Assembly: GCF_004799345.1 (NCBI RefSeq)
Contig: NZ_SSMC01000002.1
Location: 744,001-808,000 of the forward strand
DNA: 64,000 bases
Source: Robertkochia marina
GTDB taxonomy: Bacteria > Bacteroidota > Bacteroidia > Flavobacteriales > Flavobacteriaceae
Direction: 5' to 3'
Of this stretch, positions 20,261 through 28,772 are shown piece by piece. Position numbers and translations under genes: made by a program. The notes under the pieces are model-generated. The model did not search any database, had not been told where the DNA came from, and saw only the letters and a program-made list of their open reading frames with translations. Position 1 is the stretch's first letter. Every line of letters starts with the position of its first letter.

Positions 20261-20320
20261 TCATAACCTCGCTTGAGAGCGTGGAGCAAAATGATGATGA
20301 TGTACAAATATTGTGTTCAT
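20261..20320 (-). CDS. hisL: his leader peptide with four consecutive His codons
   Basis: A 19-codon ORF, MNTIFVHHHHFAPRSQARL, starts at an ATG about 19 nt after the promoter -7 box and ends at TGA 27 nt before the attenuator stem. Four adjacent CAT codons make it a histidine sensor. When charged tRNA-His is scarce the ribosome would stall at these codons, freeing the antiterminator pairing. This is the classical mechanism known for enterobacterial his operons; here it is inferred from sequence. Confidence 0.88.
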   Translation of the reverse strand: MNTIFVHHHHFAPRSQARL

Positions 20321-20338
20321 TGTTTGATAAATACAGAG

Positions 20339-20372
20339 CAAATATAAAACATAAATCAGGAAACCACCAAAA
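20339..20372 (-). promoter_or_regulatory. his operon promoter
   Basis: On the minus strand TTTTG (20372-20368) is followed after 21 bp by TATATTTG (20346-20339), an exact Bacteroidota -33/-7 pair. The predicted start of transcription is about 12 nt before the leader peptide ATG. Confidence 0.8.
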
Positions 20373-20529
20373 CTTATTTTCTATTCGTTGACCGGACAGT
20401 ATTTCACCTATGAAACTTATCCCGATGGGTGATAAAAACGATATTTAATATTTTTTCTATATTAGAAATAATAAAACCTACAATATCTGTAATTCAATTT
20501 GAGCTTCAGATGTAAATAACATACAAACT

Positions 20530-21078
20530 ATGGTTCTTCTTTCTGTAAGTCTTAGCTCCGGACTTTTTTGGGTATTTATGCTCATCGCGTTCGGGGTTGG
20601 GTATCTCGTATCAGGTATGTTTACCAAAAATAAGTTTAGGAGCGAACTGGAAAAATGCAGGCTGGAAAAAAGCATGCTCCTTAATAATGTCAAGGAAGGT
20701 GCAGACAGCTCGCTCTCTTCCAACACCATCAAGGCAGTACAAACAAGGGGAAGAAGCGGCAGAGCCATTAAAGCAACCGAAATAAAAGTGCCTCAAAAAA
20801 GGATCATCCAGGCGAAGCTTAATTTTGAAAAGATAGGTGAAGCAGGACCCGAACAAGCGAATGACCTGAAACAAATAGATGGTATCGGGCCTTTCCTGGA
20901 AAAAAAGCTCAATGAGATCGGCATATACACCTATCGTCAATTAAGCCGCTTGGAAGCAGATGATATTAAGACCCTCACCACTGCCCTTGAATTTTTCCCG
21001 GGGCGTATAGAGCGGGACAAATGGCTGGAGCAAGCCAAAATGCTGGCAAAGAAATACCCTGCCAACAAATCTGTTTAA
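20530..21078 (+). CDS. Membrane-anchored helix-hairpin-helix protein
   Basis: 182 residues. One N-terminal transmembrane segment (about 8-30), a charged, probably helical linker (about 35-100), then a HhH-like domain with DLKQIDGIGPFLEKKLNEIGIYTYRQLSRL. Similar domains occur in DUF4332-like proteins and as extensions of NuoE or ribosomal L21. They often bind nucleic acid or proteins, but the role here is unknown. It is divergent from the his operon and shares a bidirectional terminator with the prohibitin-like gene. Confidence 0.8.
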   Translation: MVLLSVSLSSGLFWVFMLIAFGVGYLVSGMFTKNKFRSELEKCRLEKSMLLNNVKEGADSSLSSNTIKAVQTRGRSGRAIKATEIKVPQKRIIQAKLNFEKIGEAGPEQANDLKQIDGIGPFLEKKLNEIGIYTYRQLSRLEADDIKTLTTALEFFPGRIERDKWLEQAKMLAKKYPANKSV

Positions 21079-21082
21079 AATT

Positions 21083-21116
21083 AAAAAAGCCCTGCTTTGT
21101 CAGGCAGGGCTTTTTT
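21083..21116. terminator. Bidirectional rho-independent terminator
   Basis: A/T-flanked perfect stem AAAAAAGCCCTGC/GCAGGGCTTTTTT with an 8-nt loop between two convergent genes. It has A and T tracts on opposite sides, so it can serve both strands. Confidence 0.9.
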
Positions 21117-21118
21117 AA

Positions 21119-21934
21119 TTATTGATTTCCTAAGATAATGGGGAGTCCGTCTTTACCGCTCCCTACGACTATTATTTTAGAATTTTGTGATTGTGACAAT
21201 TTTAGAGTAGCCTCTATCCCTTTGTCTTTAAGCACATTATCGGTAAGAGAGGCACTCAGTATACGGTTGGCATCTGCCTTACCTCTTGCTTCTATCCGTT
21301 GCTTCTCTGCCTCTTTTTCGGCTTTTTCCAGTCGGAATTCATATTCCAGTGATTCCTGCTCTTGTCTGAGTTTGCGCTCAATAGCCTCCTTAATAGTGGG
21401 TGGCAATGCCACATCTCTTACCAGGATCTCATTGAGCTGAATGTATTGCTTGTCTACGATCTTAGAGGTTTCCTCAAAGATCTCTTCCTGAATAGCATCT
21501 CGCTTACTGGAATACAATTGCTCAGGGGTATAGCGTCCAACCACACTACGTGCAGAAGACCTGATAGCGGGTAGAAGAATCCGGGAAACATATTCCTCGC
21601 TCTTCTCCTGATGAAGCTTCCCTAATGACTCATACTTAGGCTGAAACCAGGCTGAAGCATCGATCTTAATTTCCAATCCATTTGACGATAATACAGTCAT
21701 TTTCTCATAAACCTCCTGCTGTCTCACTTCGTAGATGAAGATCTTGTTCCAGGGCCACACCAATTGAAAACCCTCTCCGAGGGGTGGTTCATCGGTAACT
21801 ACTCCCCCTCCGAAAGTCTTATAAAGAACACCGGCCTCTCCGGAGCCGATGGTCACCGCCGATTTTGAGATCAATATGACCAGGGCAATAAATAATATGA
21901 TAAGCGGTATGCCTATCTTGGGTAATCTATCCAT
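21119..21934 (-). CDS. Prohibitin-like SPFH-domain membrane protein
   Basis: 271 residues. One N-terminal transmembrane helix (about 7-27) is followed by the SPFH/Band 7 domain (GSGEAGVLYKTFGG, RSVVGRYTPEQLYSSKRD) and a long Glu/Lys/Arg coiled coil (about 190-235). Members of this family assemble into ring-like membrane scaffolds and often regulate membrane proteases. The exact partner is unknown. It may share a transcript with the upstream VWA-like gene (27-nt gap). Confidence 0.9.
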   Translation of the reverse strand: MDRLPKIGIPLIILFIALVILISKSAVTIGSGEAGVLYKTFGGGVVTDEPPLGEGFQLVWPWNKIFIYEVRQQEVYEKMTVLSSNGLEIKIDASAWFQPKYESLGKLHQEKSEEYVSRILLPAIRSSARSVVGRYTPEQLYSSKRDAIQEEIFEETSKIVDKQYIQLNEILVRDVALPPTIKEAIERKLRQEQESLEYEFRLEKAEKEAEKQRIEARGKADANRILSASLTDNVLKDKGIEATLKLSQSQNSKIIVVGSGKDGLPIILGNQ

Positions 21935-21961
21935 AGTATCAGAATTTAAATTTAGTTTTTA

Positions 21962-23995
21962 TTAGATATGTCCGTTATACTTTCGGGTAAACCATTCTAA
22001 AGCAAAAAACAAAACTGTAAGAAATAACAGCAATTTCCACTCCAGTAAAGGTACTACATTCTCTTTTCTCTTTTGAACCGGGATGAATTCTTTACCCTTC
22101 TGCAGGTCTTCCATGACCTCTGAGATCCGGTTCAGGGGTTGCATTCTCCCTCCGGTTTGGGCCGACAGAGCAGTCATTCGGTCAGTATCAGTATTAATGA
22201 ACTGCCTTTCCACCTCGTATCCCAACACAGTAAATTCTCCTGTTCTACTCAGGTTTTGAGAAGGCACGTCAAGCCGGATCCGATAAGTGCCTGCAGGAAG
22301 ACCGTTAAGGGTGGCTTCATAAGTGTTACTTCCTGCAACCATCGTAATACTCCGGGTGAATGAACCTCCCTCTATCTGAATGATCTCCAATTGCAGGAGC
22401 TCTGCAGGGTCAAATTCGTAATTCTTATCATAATACCCTGCTTTAATGGTTATTCCTGTATTGGCATAATAATAGGGCTCGTACTCAAAGTATATTCTCT
22501 CTTTACGACTTCCCGAAGAGAGGTATTGCACCAATTTATTCCAAAAAAGATCATAAGACTCAAAATCTTCCCGTAAAGCATAATGCCATACCCGCCATTT
22601 CCAAAGTCCACTCCCATCCAATACAGCTACTCTTTGGTCATTCCGCTCTGTGGTGAAAAGTAAAGGGCTTTCTGTAGGAATACCTCCAAGGTTTTTGGCA
22701 ATAAGGGTCTGGAAGGCATTTATAATAATAAAATCTCCCAAATAAGAGTCGAGTGGCGGATATTCAGCAATACCCGGATCTTCAAATTGATAACTGTTAA
22801 AGCCTGAATTTACTTCTCCCAGTATCAATTCTGAAGTGTAGGTAACTTCACGATCAAAGAGATCCTGTGCTTTATTTACGAATTCCCAATCAGTATAGCC
22901 TCCTCCTATGATCCAAAAATTTATTTTCTGCTCCTTCAACATGCTGAAGATCGCGTCAAATGTTCGATCAGGCTGGTACAGGATAAACAGATCATAACCT
23001 TCAGCTTCCTTCATCGTATCAGGAGATAACAGATCAACAGTTCGCTGTCCGCTGCTTTCTATAGAGGTTTTAAGGCTCCCTATGTCCGGATGGAGGGAAG
23101 ATGCAATCAGGGCGATACGATTTCGTTCATCGATAACCTCTACAGCAAATGAATTGGTATTATTGGTGGTATTCTTTTCACCCTCCGGGGCAGTAATAGA
23201 CACCTTATAGGTGCTAACACCTACCCTGTCAGCTTCTAAGTCAATACGGATGGGGCTTGCTGCCCTCCCCGGCTCAAGGGTTATATTCTTACGAGCTACT
23301 ACGTTGTTATTCTTAGAAATAACCAATTGAGAATTAATGGTACGATCTCCGCTATACCCTGAAAAAATTTCAACGGGAAATTTGTTGTTTAAAAATGCAT
23401 AGCGGTTCACGTTGATCTTTTCAATGTATACATCTTCATATGTGGTGGTATCACCTGCAACCAAGGTATACACCGGGCCCTGTAACCCGGAAATATTAAA
23501 CTGATAATCGCCCCCGTAAGTACTATTACCATCGCTGATGAGCAGGGTTGCATTCTGACCTGACGACTGAAGTTTTTTCAGGCGTTGCAGGGCTAAGGCA
23601 ATATTGGTTTGAGGATCTTGAAAATCAGGTAATGAATCAAGGGTAGACATATCTGTACCGAACCTATACCATCTAATATCAAAAACATCCTGCAACTCCC
23701 TGTTCTCACGAAGATTATTCAGTGCCAGGTATAGCGAATCCGGATGCGAAAGATATTTAATAGAGGAAGAATTATCTACCAGTACATTTAGAACGGGTTT
23801 CTCGGTATAAAGGGTAAAGTTTTTAAAAACCGGGTTGATGAGTAATACTCCAAGGCTCCATAAGGCAAATCCGCGAAGAAGGATTAACATCCAAAATAAA
23901 TTTCCCTTAATTCCGGTTTTCCTGTACCATAGAAAGGCAATGGAAAATGCTGCAACTGCGCAAAGAATGATAAGCAGATAGGTATTGCTGTTCAT
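21962..23995 (-). CDS. Large membrane protein with VWA-like and GATase-like domains
   Basis: 677 residues. Two N-terminal membrane helices (about 5-22 and 33-54) are followed by a VWA-like domain with the metal-site motif DNSSS (residue about 73) and LLISDGNST. A beta-rich region, a class I glutamine-amidotransferase-like domain (IALIASSLHPDIG, FWIIGGGYT) and a final helix near the C-terminus (WKLLLFLTVLFFALEWF) complete it. The architecture resembles membrane VWA proteins found near MoxR/Bat systems, but no such genes are adjacent. The function is unknown. Most of the protein should be periplasmic. Confidence 0.8.
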   Translation of the reverse strand: MNSNTYLLIILCAVAAFSIAFLWYRKTGIKGNLFWMLILLRGFALWSLGVLLINPVFKNFTLYTEKPVLNVLVDNSSSIKYLSHPDSLYLALNNLRENRELQDVFDIRWYRFGTDMSTLDSLPDFQDPQTNIALALQRLKKLQSSGQNATLLISDGNSTYGGDYQFNISGLQGPVYTLVAGDTTTYEDVYIEKINVNRYAFLNNKFPVEIFSGYSGDRTINSQLVISKNNNVVARKNITLEPGRAASPIRIDLEADRVGVSTYKVSITAPEGEKNTTNNTNSFAVEVIDERNRIALIASSLHPDIGSLKTSIESSGQRTVDLLSPDTMKEAEGYDLFILYQPDRTFDAIFSMLKEQKINFWIIGGGYTDWEFVNKAQDLFDREVTYTSELILGEVNSGFNSYQFEDPGIAEYPPLDSYLGDFIIINAFQTLIAKNLGGIPTESPLLFTTERNDQRVAVLDGSGLWKWRVWHYALREDFESYDLFWNKLVQYLSSGSRKERIYFEYEPYYYANTGITIKAGYYDKNYEFDPAELLQLEIIQIEGGSFTRSITMVAGSNTYEATLNGLPAGTYRIRLDVPSQNLSRTGEFTVLGYEVERQFINTDTDRMTALSAQTGGRMQPLNRISEVMEDLQKGKEFIPVQKRKENVVPLLEWKLLLFLTVLFFALEWFTRKYNGHI

Positions 23996-24013
23996 TATAG
24001 AATCATAAATTAA

Positions 24014-24049
24014 GGGTATACCATAAAGAACCTCCTTTACGATATACCC
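24014..24049. promoter_or_regulatory. Symmetric stem-loop upstream of the VWA-like gene
   Basis: GGGTATA (24014-24020) pairs with TATACCC (24043-24049), and inside it TAAAG (24024-24028) pairs with CTTTA (24035-24039). A symmetric 3x3 internal loop separates the two stems. No T tract follows on either strand. On the minus strand it lies 18 nt before the ATG of the VWA-like gene, in the 157-bp gap after fabG. Confidence 0.5.
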
Positions 24050-24152
24050 GAAATTACGAATTTATATTCGATTACTTGCAGGTGATTCGCTACTCTGCCG
24101 AGCCTTCTGCCTGAAAGTCTATGATTTTATACCAGGTATGCTGTAATCCTGA

Positions 24153-24899
24153 TCAGGTAAGCATTCCGCCATCAACATTGATGACCTGTCCTGTAATATA
24201 GGCAGACATATCTGACCCGAGAAATACACAGGCGTTGGCAATATCTTCAGGACTTCCGCCTCGTTTCAGGGGGATATTATCTCTCCATCCCTGAACGGTT
24301 TTCTCATCGAGTACCGCAGTCATTTCGGTCTCGATAAAACCGGGAGCGATGACATTACTTCTAATATTACGCGATCCTAATTCAAGGGCAACAGATTTGG
24401 AAAAGCCAATGATCCCGGCCTTTGAGGCTGCATAGTTGGTTTGACCGGCATTTCCTTTTACACCCACTACAGAACTCATGTTAATGATAGAGCCTTTACG
24501 CTGCTTAAGCATGGTGCGTTGAACGGCCTTAGTCATATTAAATACCGACTTCAGGTTCACCTCAATGACTTTATCAAAGTCTTCTTCAGACATTCTCATC
24601 AAGAGGTTGTCTTTGGTTATTCCGGCGTTATTTACTAGAATATCAATAGATCCGAATTCTTTCAGCACCTGATCTGCCAGTTCCTGAGCCTCTTCATAAC
24701 TCGCTGCGTTGCTTTTGTAAGCCTTGGCTTTAACACCCAGGTCGGTCAATTCTTTTTCAAGCTCTTTGGCAGGCTGTTCAGATGAACTGAAGGTAAAAGC
24801 CACCTGTGCTCCATGCTCTGCGAACACTTTGGCAATTCCTTTTCCTATACCACGACTGGCCCCGGTAATGATAGCCGTTTTTCCTTCTAATAATTTCAT
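24153..24899 (-). CDS. fabG: 3-oxoacyl-[ACP] reductase
   Basis: 248 residues, a classical short-chain dehydrogenase. The NADPH-binding TGASRGIG, the NNAG motif and the catalytic Ser...YAASK are present, and the length and closing INVDGGMLT match FabG. It reduces 3-ketoacyl-ACP in fatty acid elongation. A single consensus -7 box lies 35 nt upstream, and a terminator separates it from sucD. Confidence 0.93.
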   Translation of the reverse strand: MKLLEGKTAIITGASRGIGKGIAKVFAEHGAQVAFTFSSSEQPAKELEKELTDLGVKAKAYKSNAASYEEAQELADQVLKEFGSIDILVNNAGITKDNLLMRMSEEDFDKVIEVNLKSVFNMTKAVQRTMLKQRKGSIINMSSVVGVKGNAGQTNYAASKAGIIGFSKSVALELGSRNIRSNVIAPGFIETEMTAVLDEKTVQGWRDNIPLKRGGSPEDIANACVFLGSDMSAYITGQVINVDGGMLT

Positions 24900-24934
24900 G
24901 TATTCTAAATTGATAGATTGATTAGTAAGCTGGT

Positions 24935-24942
24935 CAAATATA
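24935..24942 (-). promoter_or_regulatory. -7 box TATATTTG for fabG
   Basis: An exact TAnnTTTG on the minus strand, 35 nt before the fabG start. No clear -33 element. Confidence 0.5.
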
Positions 24943-25016
24943 CTAATTCCTGAACAGCCACATAGATGCCCCTTTTGGTTTTTATCGCAGTAAATGAGGT
25001 TTTATTGACGAAAAAC

Positions 25017-25045
25017 AAAAAGCCCGCGATTCACGCGGGCTTTTT
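25017..25045 (-). terminator. Terminator after sucD
   Basis: Perfect stem AAAAAGCCCGCG/CGCGGGCTTTTT with a 5-nt loop, 21 nt past the sucD stop. The symmetric A/T flanks would also allow function on the other strand. Confidence 0.9.
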
Positions 25046-25066
25046 ACGATTATTTAGTGGGGTCAA

Positions 25067-25939
25067 TTATCCCAGTACTTCTGCAACTTTTTTACCGATC
25101 TCGGCAGGAGAGTTCACTACGTGAATACCACATTCACTCATGATTCTCTTCTTGGCTTCTGCAGTATCATCTGCACCACCAACAATTGCTCCGGCATGCC
25201 CCATGGTTCTTCCTTTAGGAGCAGTTTCTCCGGCGATAAACCCTACAACAGGCTTTTTATTACCGTTTTCTTTTACCCAACGTGCAGCATCTGCTTCCAG
25301 CTGACCTCCGATCTCACCGATCATTACGATACACTCGGTTTCGTCGTCATTCATCAACAATTCTACAGCCTCTTTGGTGGTTGTTCCGATGATCGGGTCA
25401 CCTCCAATACCGATGGCTGTGGTAATACCCAAGCCTTGCTTTACCACCTGATCTGCTGCCTCATAGGTAAGGGTTCCTGACTTAGAAACAATACCTACAT
25501 TACCTTTCTTAAAGACAAAACCGGGCATAATTCCGACTTTAGCCTCTTCCGGAGTAATTACTCCCGGACAGTTTGGTCCGATAAGACGGCAGTCTTTTCC
25601 TTTGATATAGTTCGAAGCCTTGATCATATCGGCTACCGGAATACCTTCAGTAATGGTAATGATCACTTTGATACCCGCATCAGCAGACTCCATAATGGCA
25701 TCTGCAGCAAATGCCGGTGGAACAAAGATGATACTTACATCGGCTCCGGTTTCTACAACAGCATCTTGAACCGTATTGAAAACAGGCTTGTCAAGATGAG
25801 TTTGCCCACCTTTACCGGGAGTCACACCACCTACGACATTGGTACCGTATTCGATCATTTGCTCTGCATGGAATGTACCTTCACTACCGGTAAATCCCTG
25901 AACTATTATCTTAGAATCTTTATTTACTAATACACTCAT
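25067..25939 (-). CDS. sucD: Succinate-CoA ligase, ADP-forming, alpha subunit
   Basis: 290 residues. The CoA-binding Rossmann domain ([26 protein letters not shown]) is followed by the ligase domain with the phosphohistidine in [11 protein letters not shown]. It catalyses succinyl-CoA to succinate with substrate-level phosphorylation in the TCA cycle. The beta subunit SucC is not in the window, as is common when the two genes are separate in Bacteroidota. It has its own -7 box and terminator. Confidence 0.95.
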   Translation of the reverse strand: MSVLVNKDSKIIVQGFTGSEGTFHAEQMIEYGTNVVGGVTPGKGGQTHLDKPVFNTVQDAVVETGADVSIIFVPPAFAADAIMESADAGIKVIITITEGIPVADMIKASNYIKGKDCRLIGPNCPGVITPEEAKVGIMPGFVFKKGNVGIVSKSGTLTYEAADQVVKQGLGITTAIGIGGDPIIGTTTKEAVELLMNDDETECIVMIGEIGGQLEADAARWVKENGNKKPVVGFIAGETAPKGRTMGHAGAIVGGADDTAEAKKRIMSECGIHVVNSPAEIGKKVAEVLG

Positions 25940-25964
25940 TGGGTTAGTTTTTTTTTAAGCTTGA

Positions 25965-25972
25965 CAAAAATA
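25965..25972 (-). promoter_or_regulatory. -7 box TATTTTTG for sucD
   Basis: An exact TAnnTTTG on the minus strand, 25 nt before the sucD ATG, in the 84-nt gap after the NTF2-like gene. Confidence 0.6.
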
Positions 25973-26023
25973 AATTTTTGAAGGAGAAAACAGAAATTTC
26001 TGATCAAGGATTCCTGTTAAGAT

Positions 26024-26449
26024 TTAAATTTCTTCAGGTTCGGGCAATCTTGAGAATGACAAAATATTATCAGGATGCTCATCGGCCAGGTGACTCATCT
26101 CATATCCTTTGAACAATTTCCCATCTTTGATCTCCCAAATAGCCATAAAATGCACCAGAGGAATTTCTTCATCGGGAGCTTCAAAAGGCTCCACATAATA
26201 GGTCAATCTGAGAGCAGCCCGGTCCTGATCGGTCAGGAAGTGAGATATCTCTACCCGTATACTTTTGTATTCCTTTCTGATATCGGTGATCAGGTCGATG
26301 ATCTGTGTTTTCCCGTACTTCCTAAAACCTTTTGTGCTGTTCCAATACAGCTTTACCTCGTCATGTAACACCTCCTTGATCAAGTCAAGATCAGAAGTGG
26401 CATTCCAACGGTAAAACTTCTCTACAATAGTTCTGGTTGTATTTGACAT
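26024..26449 (-). CDS. NTF2-like (SnoaL-type) fold protein
   Basis: 141 residues. The pattern of an N-terminal helix (EKFYRWNATSDLDLIKEVLHDEV) followed by strands such as VHFMAIWEIKDGKLFKGYEM fits the NTF2/SnoaL cone fold, which hosts diverse enzymes and binding proteins. No specific activity can be assigned. It lies 10 nt downstream of the second LpxD-like gene, at the end of the lipid A block. Confidence 0.75.
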   Translation of the reverse strand: MSNTTRTIVEKFYRWNATSDLDLIKEVLHDEVKLYWNSTKGFRKYGKTQIIDLITDIRKEYKSIRVEISHFLTDQDRAALRLTYYVEPFEAPDEEIPLVHFMAIWEIKDGKLFKGYEMSHLADEHPDNILSFSRLPEPEEI

Positions 26450-26459
26450 ATATGAAGGT

Positions 26460-27389
26460 TTATCCTAGTTTTTCAATTAATGTTGGGATCTGTCTGATTC
26501 CGGCAAGTTCTTTGTACTTTTTCCTGGCTTCTTCTGCAGGGTATCCAAAATAGGTTTTCCCTCCCTCAAGAGATTTACTGATACCGGATTGCGCTAAAAT
26601 AATTGCTTTGCTTCCGATGGTAATACCTGAGGTCATTCCCACCTGTCCCCAAATAGTCACTTCATCTTCAATAACCACGCATCCTGCGATACCCGTTTGT
26701 GAGGCGATCAGGCATTTTCGGCCAATTACTGTATCATGACCAATATGTACCTGGTTATCTATTTTACTACCCTTCTTTACCGTAGTATCACCTGTTACGC
26801 CCCTGTCAATGGTACAGGCGGCCCCCAGATCAACATCGTCTTCCAGGATCACCCTTCCTCCGGATATGAGTTTATCGAATCCTTCCGGACGGTTTTTGTA
26901 ATAAAAAGCATCACTGCCCAGTACAGTACCGGCGTGAACGGTAACATTGTTTCCTATTTCACAGCCATCATAAATACTCACATTGGCATGGATCAGGCAA
27001 TTCTTTCCGATCTTAACGTTATTCCCTATAAAACATCCGGGCTGTATGATCGTACCTTCTCCAATAGTGGCCGTTTCTGCAATGACAGCAGTGGCCTTTT
27101 CAAAAGGCTTAAAATATTTTGTCAGCTTATTGAAATCAGAAAAAGGATCTTCCGAGATCAACAAAGCCTTCCCTTCAGGGCAAGCCACCTCCTTATTGAT
27201 CAATACTACGGTAGCAGCCGATTGCAACGCCTTATCGTAGTATTTCGGATGATCTACAAACACGATATCTCCGGGCTCCACCACATGGATCTCGTTCATT
27301 CCCAACACAGGAAAGTCCGGGTCTCCGACATAAGTACACCCTAGTAGGGTTGCGATTTGTTCAAGAGTATGTTTTTGAGGAAATTTCAT
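26460..27389 (-). CDS. LpxD-like hexapeptide-repeat N-acyltransferase, second paralogue
   Basis: 309 residues. An LpxD-type N-terminal domain is followed by left-handed beta-helix hexapeptide repeats. The catalytic-type His is kept in NQVHIGHDTVIG, but the LpxD loop ADGFGYA is replaced by SDAFYYK, so acyl or sugar specificity may differ from true LpxD. It would act in the cytosol on nucleotide-sugar or acyl-ACP substrates. It is 9 nt downstream of efp in the lipid A gene block, which also contains a canonical lpxD at 30181-31206. Confidence 0.82.
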   Translation of the reverse strand: MKFPQKHTLEQIATLLGCTYVGDPDFPVLGMNEIHVVEPGDIVFVDHPKYYDKALQSAATVVLINKEVACPEGKALLISEDPFSDFNKLTKYFKPFEKATAVIAETATIGEGTIIQPGCFIGNNVKIGKNCLIHANVSIYDGCEIGNNVTVHAGTVLGSDAFYYKNRPEGFDKLISGGRVILEDDVDLGAACTIDRGVTGDTTVKKGSKIDNQVHIGHDTVIGRKCLIASQTGIAGCVVIEDEVTIWGQVGMTSGITIGSKAIILAQSGISKSLEGGKTYFGYPAEEARKKYKELAGIRQIPTLIEKLG

Positions 27390-27398
27390 CTACCTCTT

Positions 27399-27965
27399 TT
27401 ACTCTTTAACGCGTTCCATATAACTTCCCTTCTCGGTCTCTACCTTGATCTTATCGCCTTCATTGATGAAAAGAGGTACATTCACCGATGCTCCGGTTTC
27501 TACAGTAGCAGGCTTGGTTGCATTGGTAGCTGTATTACCTTTAACCCCCGGTTCAGTATGGGTAACCTCCAGAATAACATGGGCAGGCATCTCTACAGAA
27601 AGCGGCATGTTGTCTTCGGTATTGAACAGAATAGTAACCACTTCCCCTTCCTTCATAAGGTCAGGAGAATCAAGAGCATCCTTTTCTAGGGTGATCTGGT
27701 TATAATCGTCGGTATTCATGAAGTGATAGGTATTTCCTTCGGCATACAAGAACTGGTATGAACGGGTCTCAACCCTTACATCTTCGATCTTGTGACCTGC
27801 AGAAAAGGTGTTATCGATCACCTTACCTGTAGTAACACTTTTCAACTTTGTTCTTACAAAAGCAGGTCCCTTTCCGGGCTTAACATGCAAGAATTCAATA
27901 ATTTTATAAATATCGTGATTGAAGCGAATGCACAATCCTTTTCGAATATCTGAAGTACTAGCCAT
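27399..27965 (-). CDS. efp: Translation elongation factor P
   Basis: 188 residues with the three-barrel EF-P layout. The tip loop KPGKGPAF carries the conserved lysine, and the C-terminus contains the EF-P signature (IKVETEKGSYMERV). It relieves ribosome stalling at polyproline. No EpmA/EpmB-type modification genes are seen here. It is embedded between lpxA (15-nt gap) and the LpxD-like gene (9-nt gap). Confidence 0.95.
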   Translation of the reverse strand: MASTSDIRKGLCIRFNHDIYKIIEFLHVKPGKGPAFVRTKLKSVTTGKVIDNTFSAGHKIEDVRVETRSYQFLYAEGNTYHFMNTDDYNQITLEKDALDSPDLMKEGEVVTILFNTEDNMPLSVEMPAHVILEVTHTEPGVKGNTATNATKPATVETGASVNVPLFINEGDKIKVETEKGSYMERVKE

Positions 27966-27980
27966 TACTGTTTCTCTTAA

Positions 27981-28766
27981 TTAAATTTTACTAAAATAAC
28001 CTTTCATGATTCCGCGTTGGGAATCCTTGATAAATTGTAATATCTCATCGCGCTCAGGAGTAGCTTCCATTTCTGCTTCAATGATCTCTACAGCCTGAGA
28101 ATTGTTGTAATTCATTTGATATAAGATTCGATAGATATGCTGGATCTCTCTGATCTTTTCTGTAGAATACCCCCTTCTTCTAAGCCCAACAGAATTGATA
28201 CCTACATACGAAAGCGGCTCCCTGGCAGCTTTGGTAAAAGGTGGCACATCTTTACGTACCAAAGACCCTCCGGTTACAAAGGCATGGTTCCCAATAGAAC
28301 AAAATTGATGAACGGCAGTCATTCCGGCCAAAACAACGTAGTCGCCTACGGTAATATGCCCGGCAAGGGTTGAGTTGTTGGAGAATATACAGTTATTACC
28401 TACAATACAGTCATGAGCCACGTGACTATAAGCCATGATCAGGCAATTCTTCCCGATCACTGTTTTCATACGGTCTGTAGTACCCTTATTAATGGTTACG
28501 CACTCACGTATGGTGGTATTATCGCCTATCTCAGCGATGGTATCCTCATCATTATATTTCAGATCCTGAGGTACTGCAGAGATAACCGCTCCCGGAAAAA
28601 TATTACAATTCTTTCCTATTCGTGCACCTTCCATGATGGTGACATTGCTTCCGATCCAGGTACCTTCACCGATTACCACATTATTATGAATGGTAGCGAA
28701 AGGTTCTATCACCACATTTTTGGCGATCTTTGCTCCCGGATGCACATATGCTAAGGGTTGATTCAT
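27981..28766 (-). CDS. lpxA: Acyl-ACP:UDP-GlcNAc O-acyltransferase
   Basis: 261 residues: hexapeptide repeats and a helical C-terminal domain. The catalytic His is in MAYSHVAHDCIVG, and the typical GINSVGLRRRGYS is present. It catalyses the first step of lipid A synthesis in the cytosol. It lies 6 nt after lpxC-fabZ, in one operon. Confidence 0.95.
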   Translation of the reverse strand: MNQPLAYVHPGAKIAKNVVIEPFATIHNNVVIGEGTWIGSNVTIMEGARIGKNCNIFPGAVISAVPQDLKYNDEDTIAEIGDNTTIRECVTINKGTTDRMKTVIGKNCLIMAYSHVAHDCIVGNNCIFSNNSTLAGHITVGDYVVLAGMTAVHQFCSIGNHAFVTGGSLVRKDVPPFTKAAREPLSYVGINSVGLRRRGYSTEKIREIQHIYRILYQMNYNNSQAVEIIEAEMEATPERDEILQFIKDSQRGIMKGYFSKI

Positions 28767-28772
28767 CTTTAG

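Noticed and set aside
20128-20391. 87-codon plus-strand frame across the his leader
   Set aside because: It runs antisense through the promoter, leader peptide and attenuator of the his operon, which explain the sequence better.
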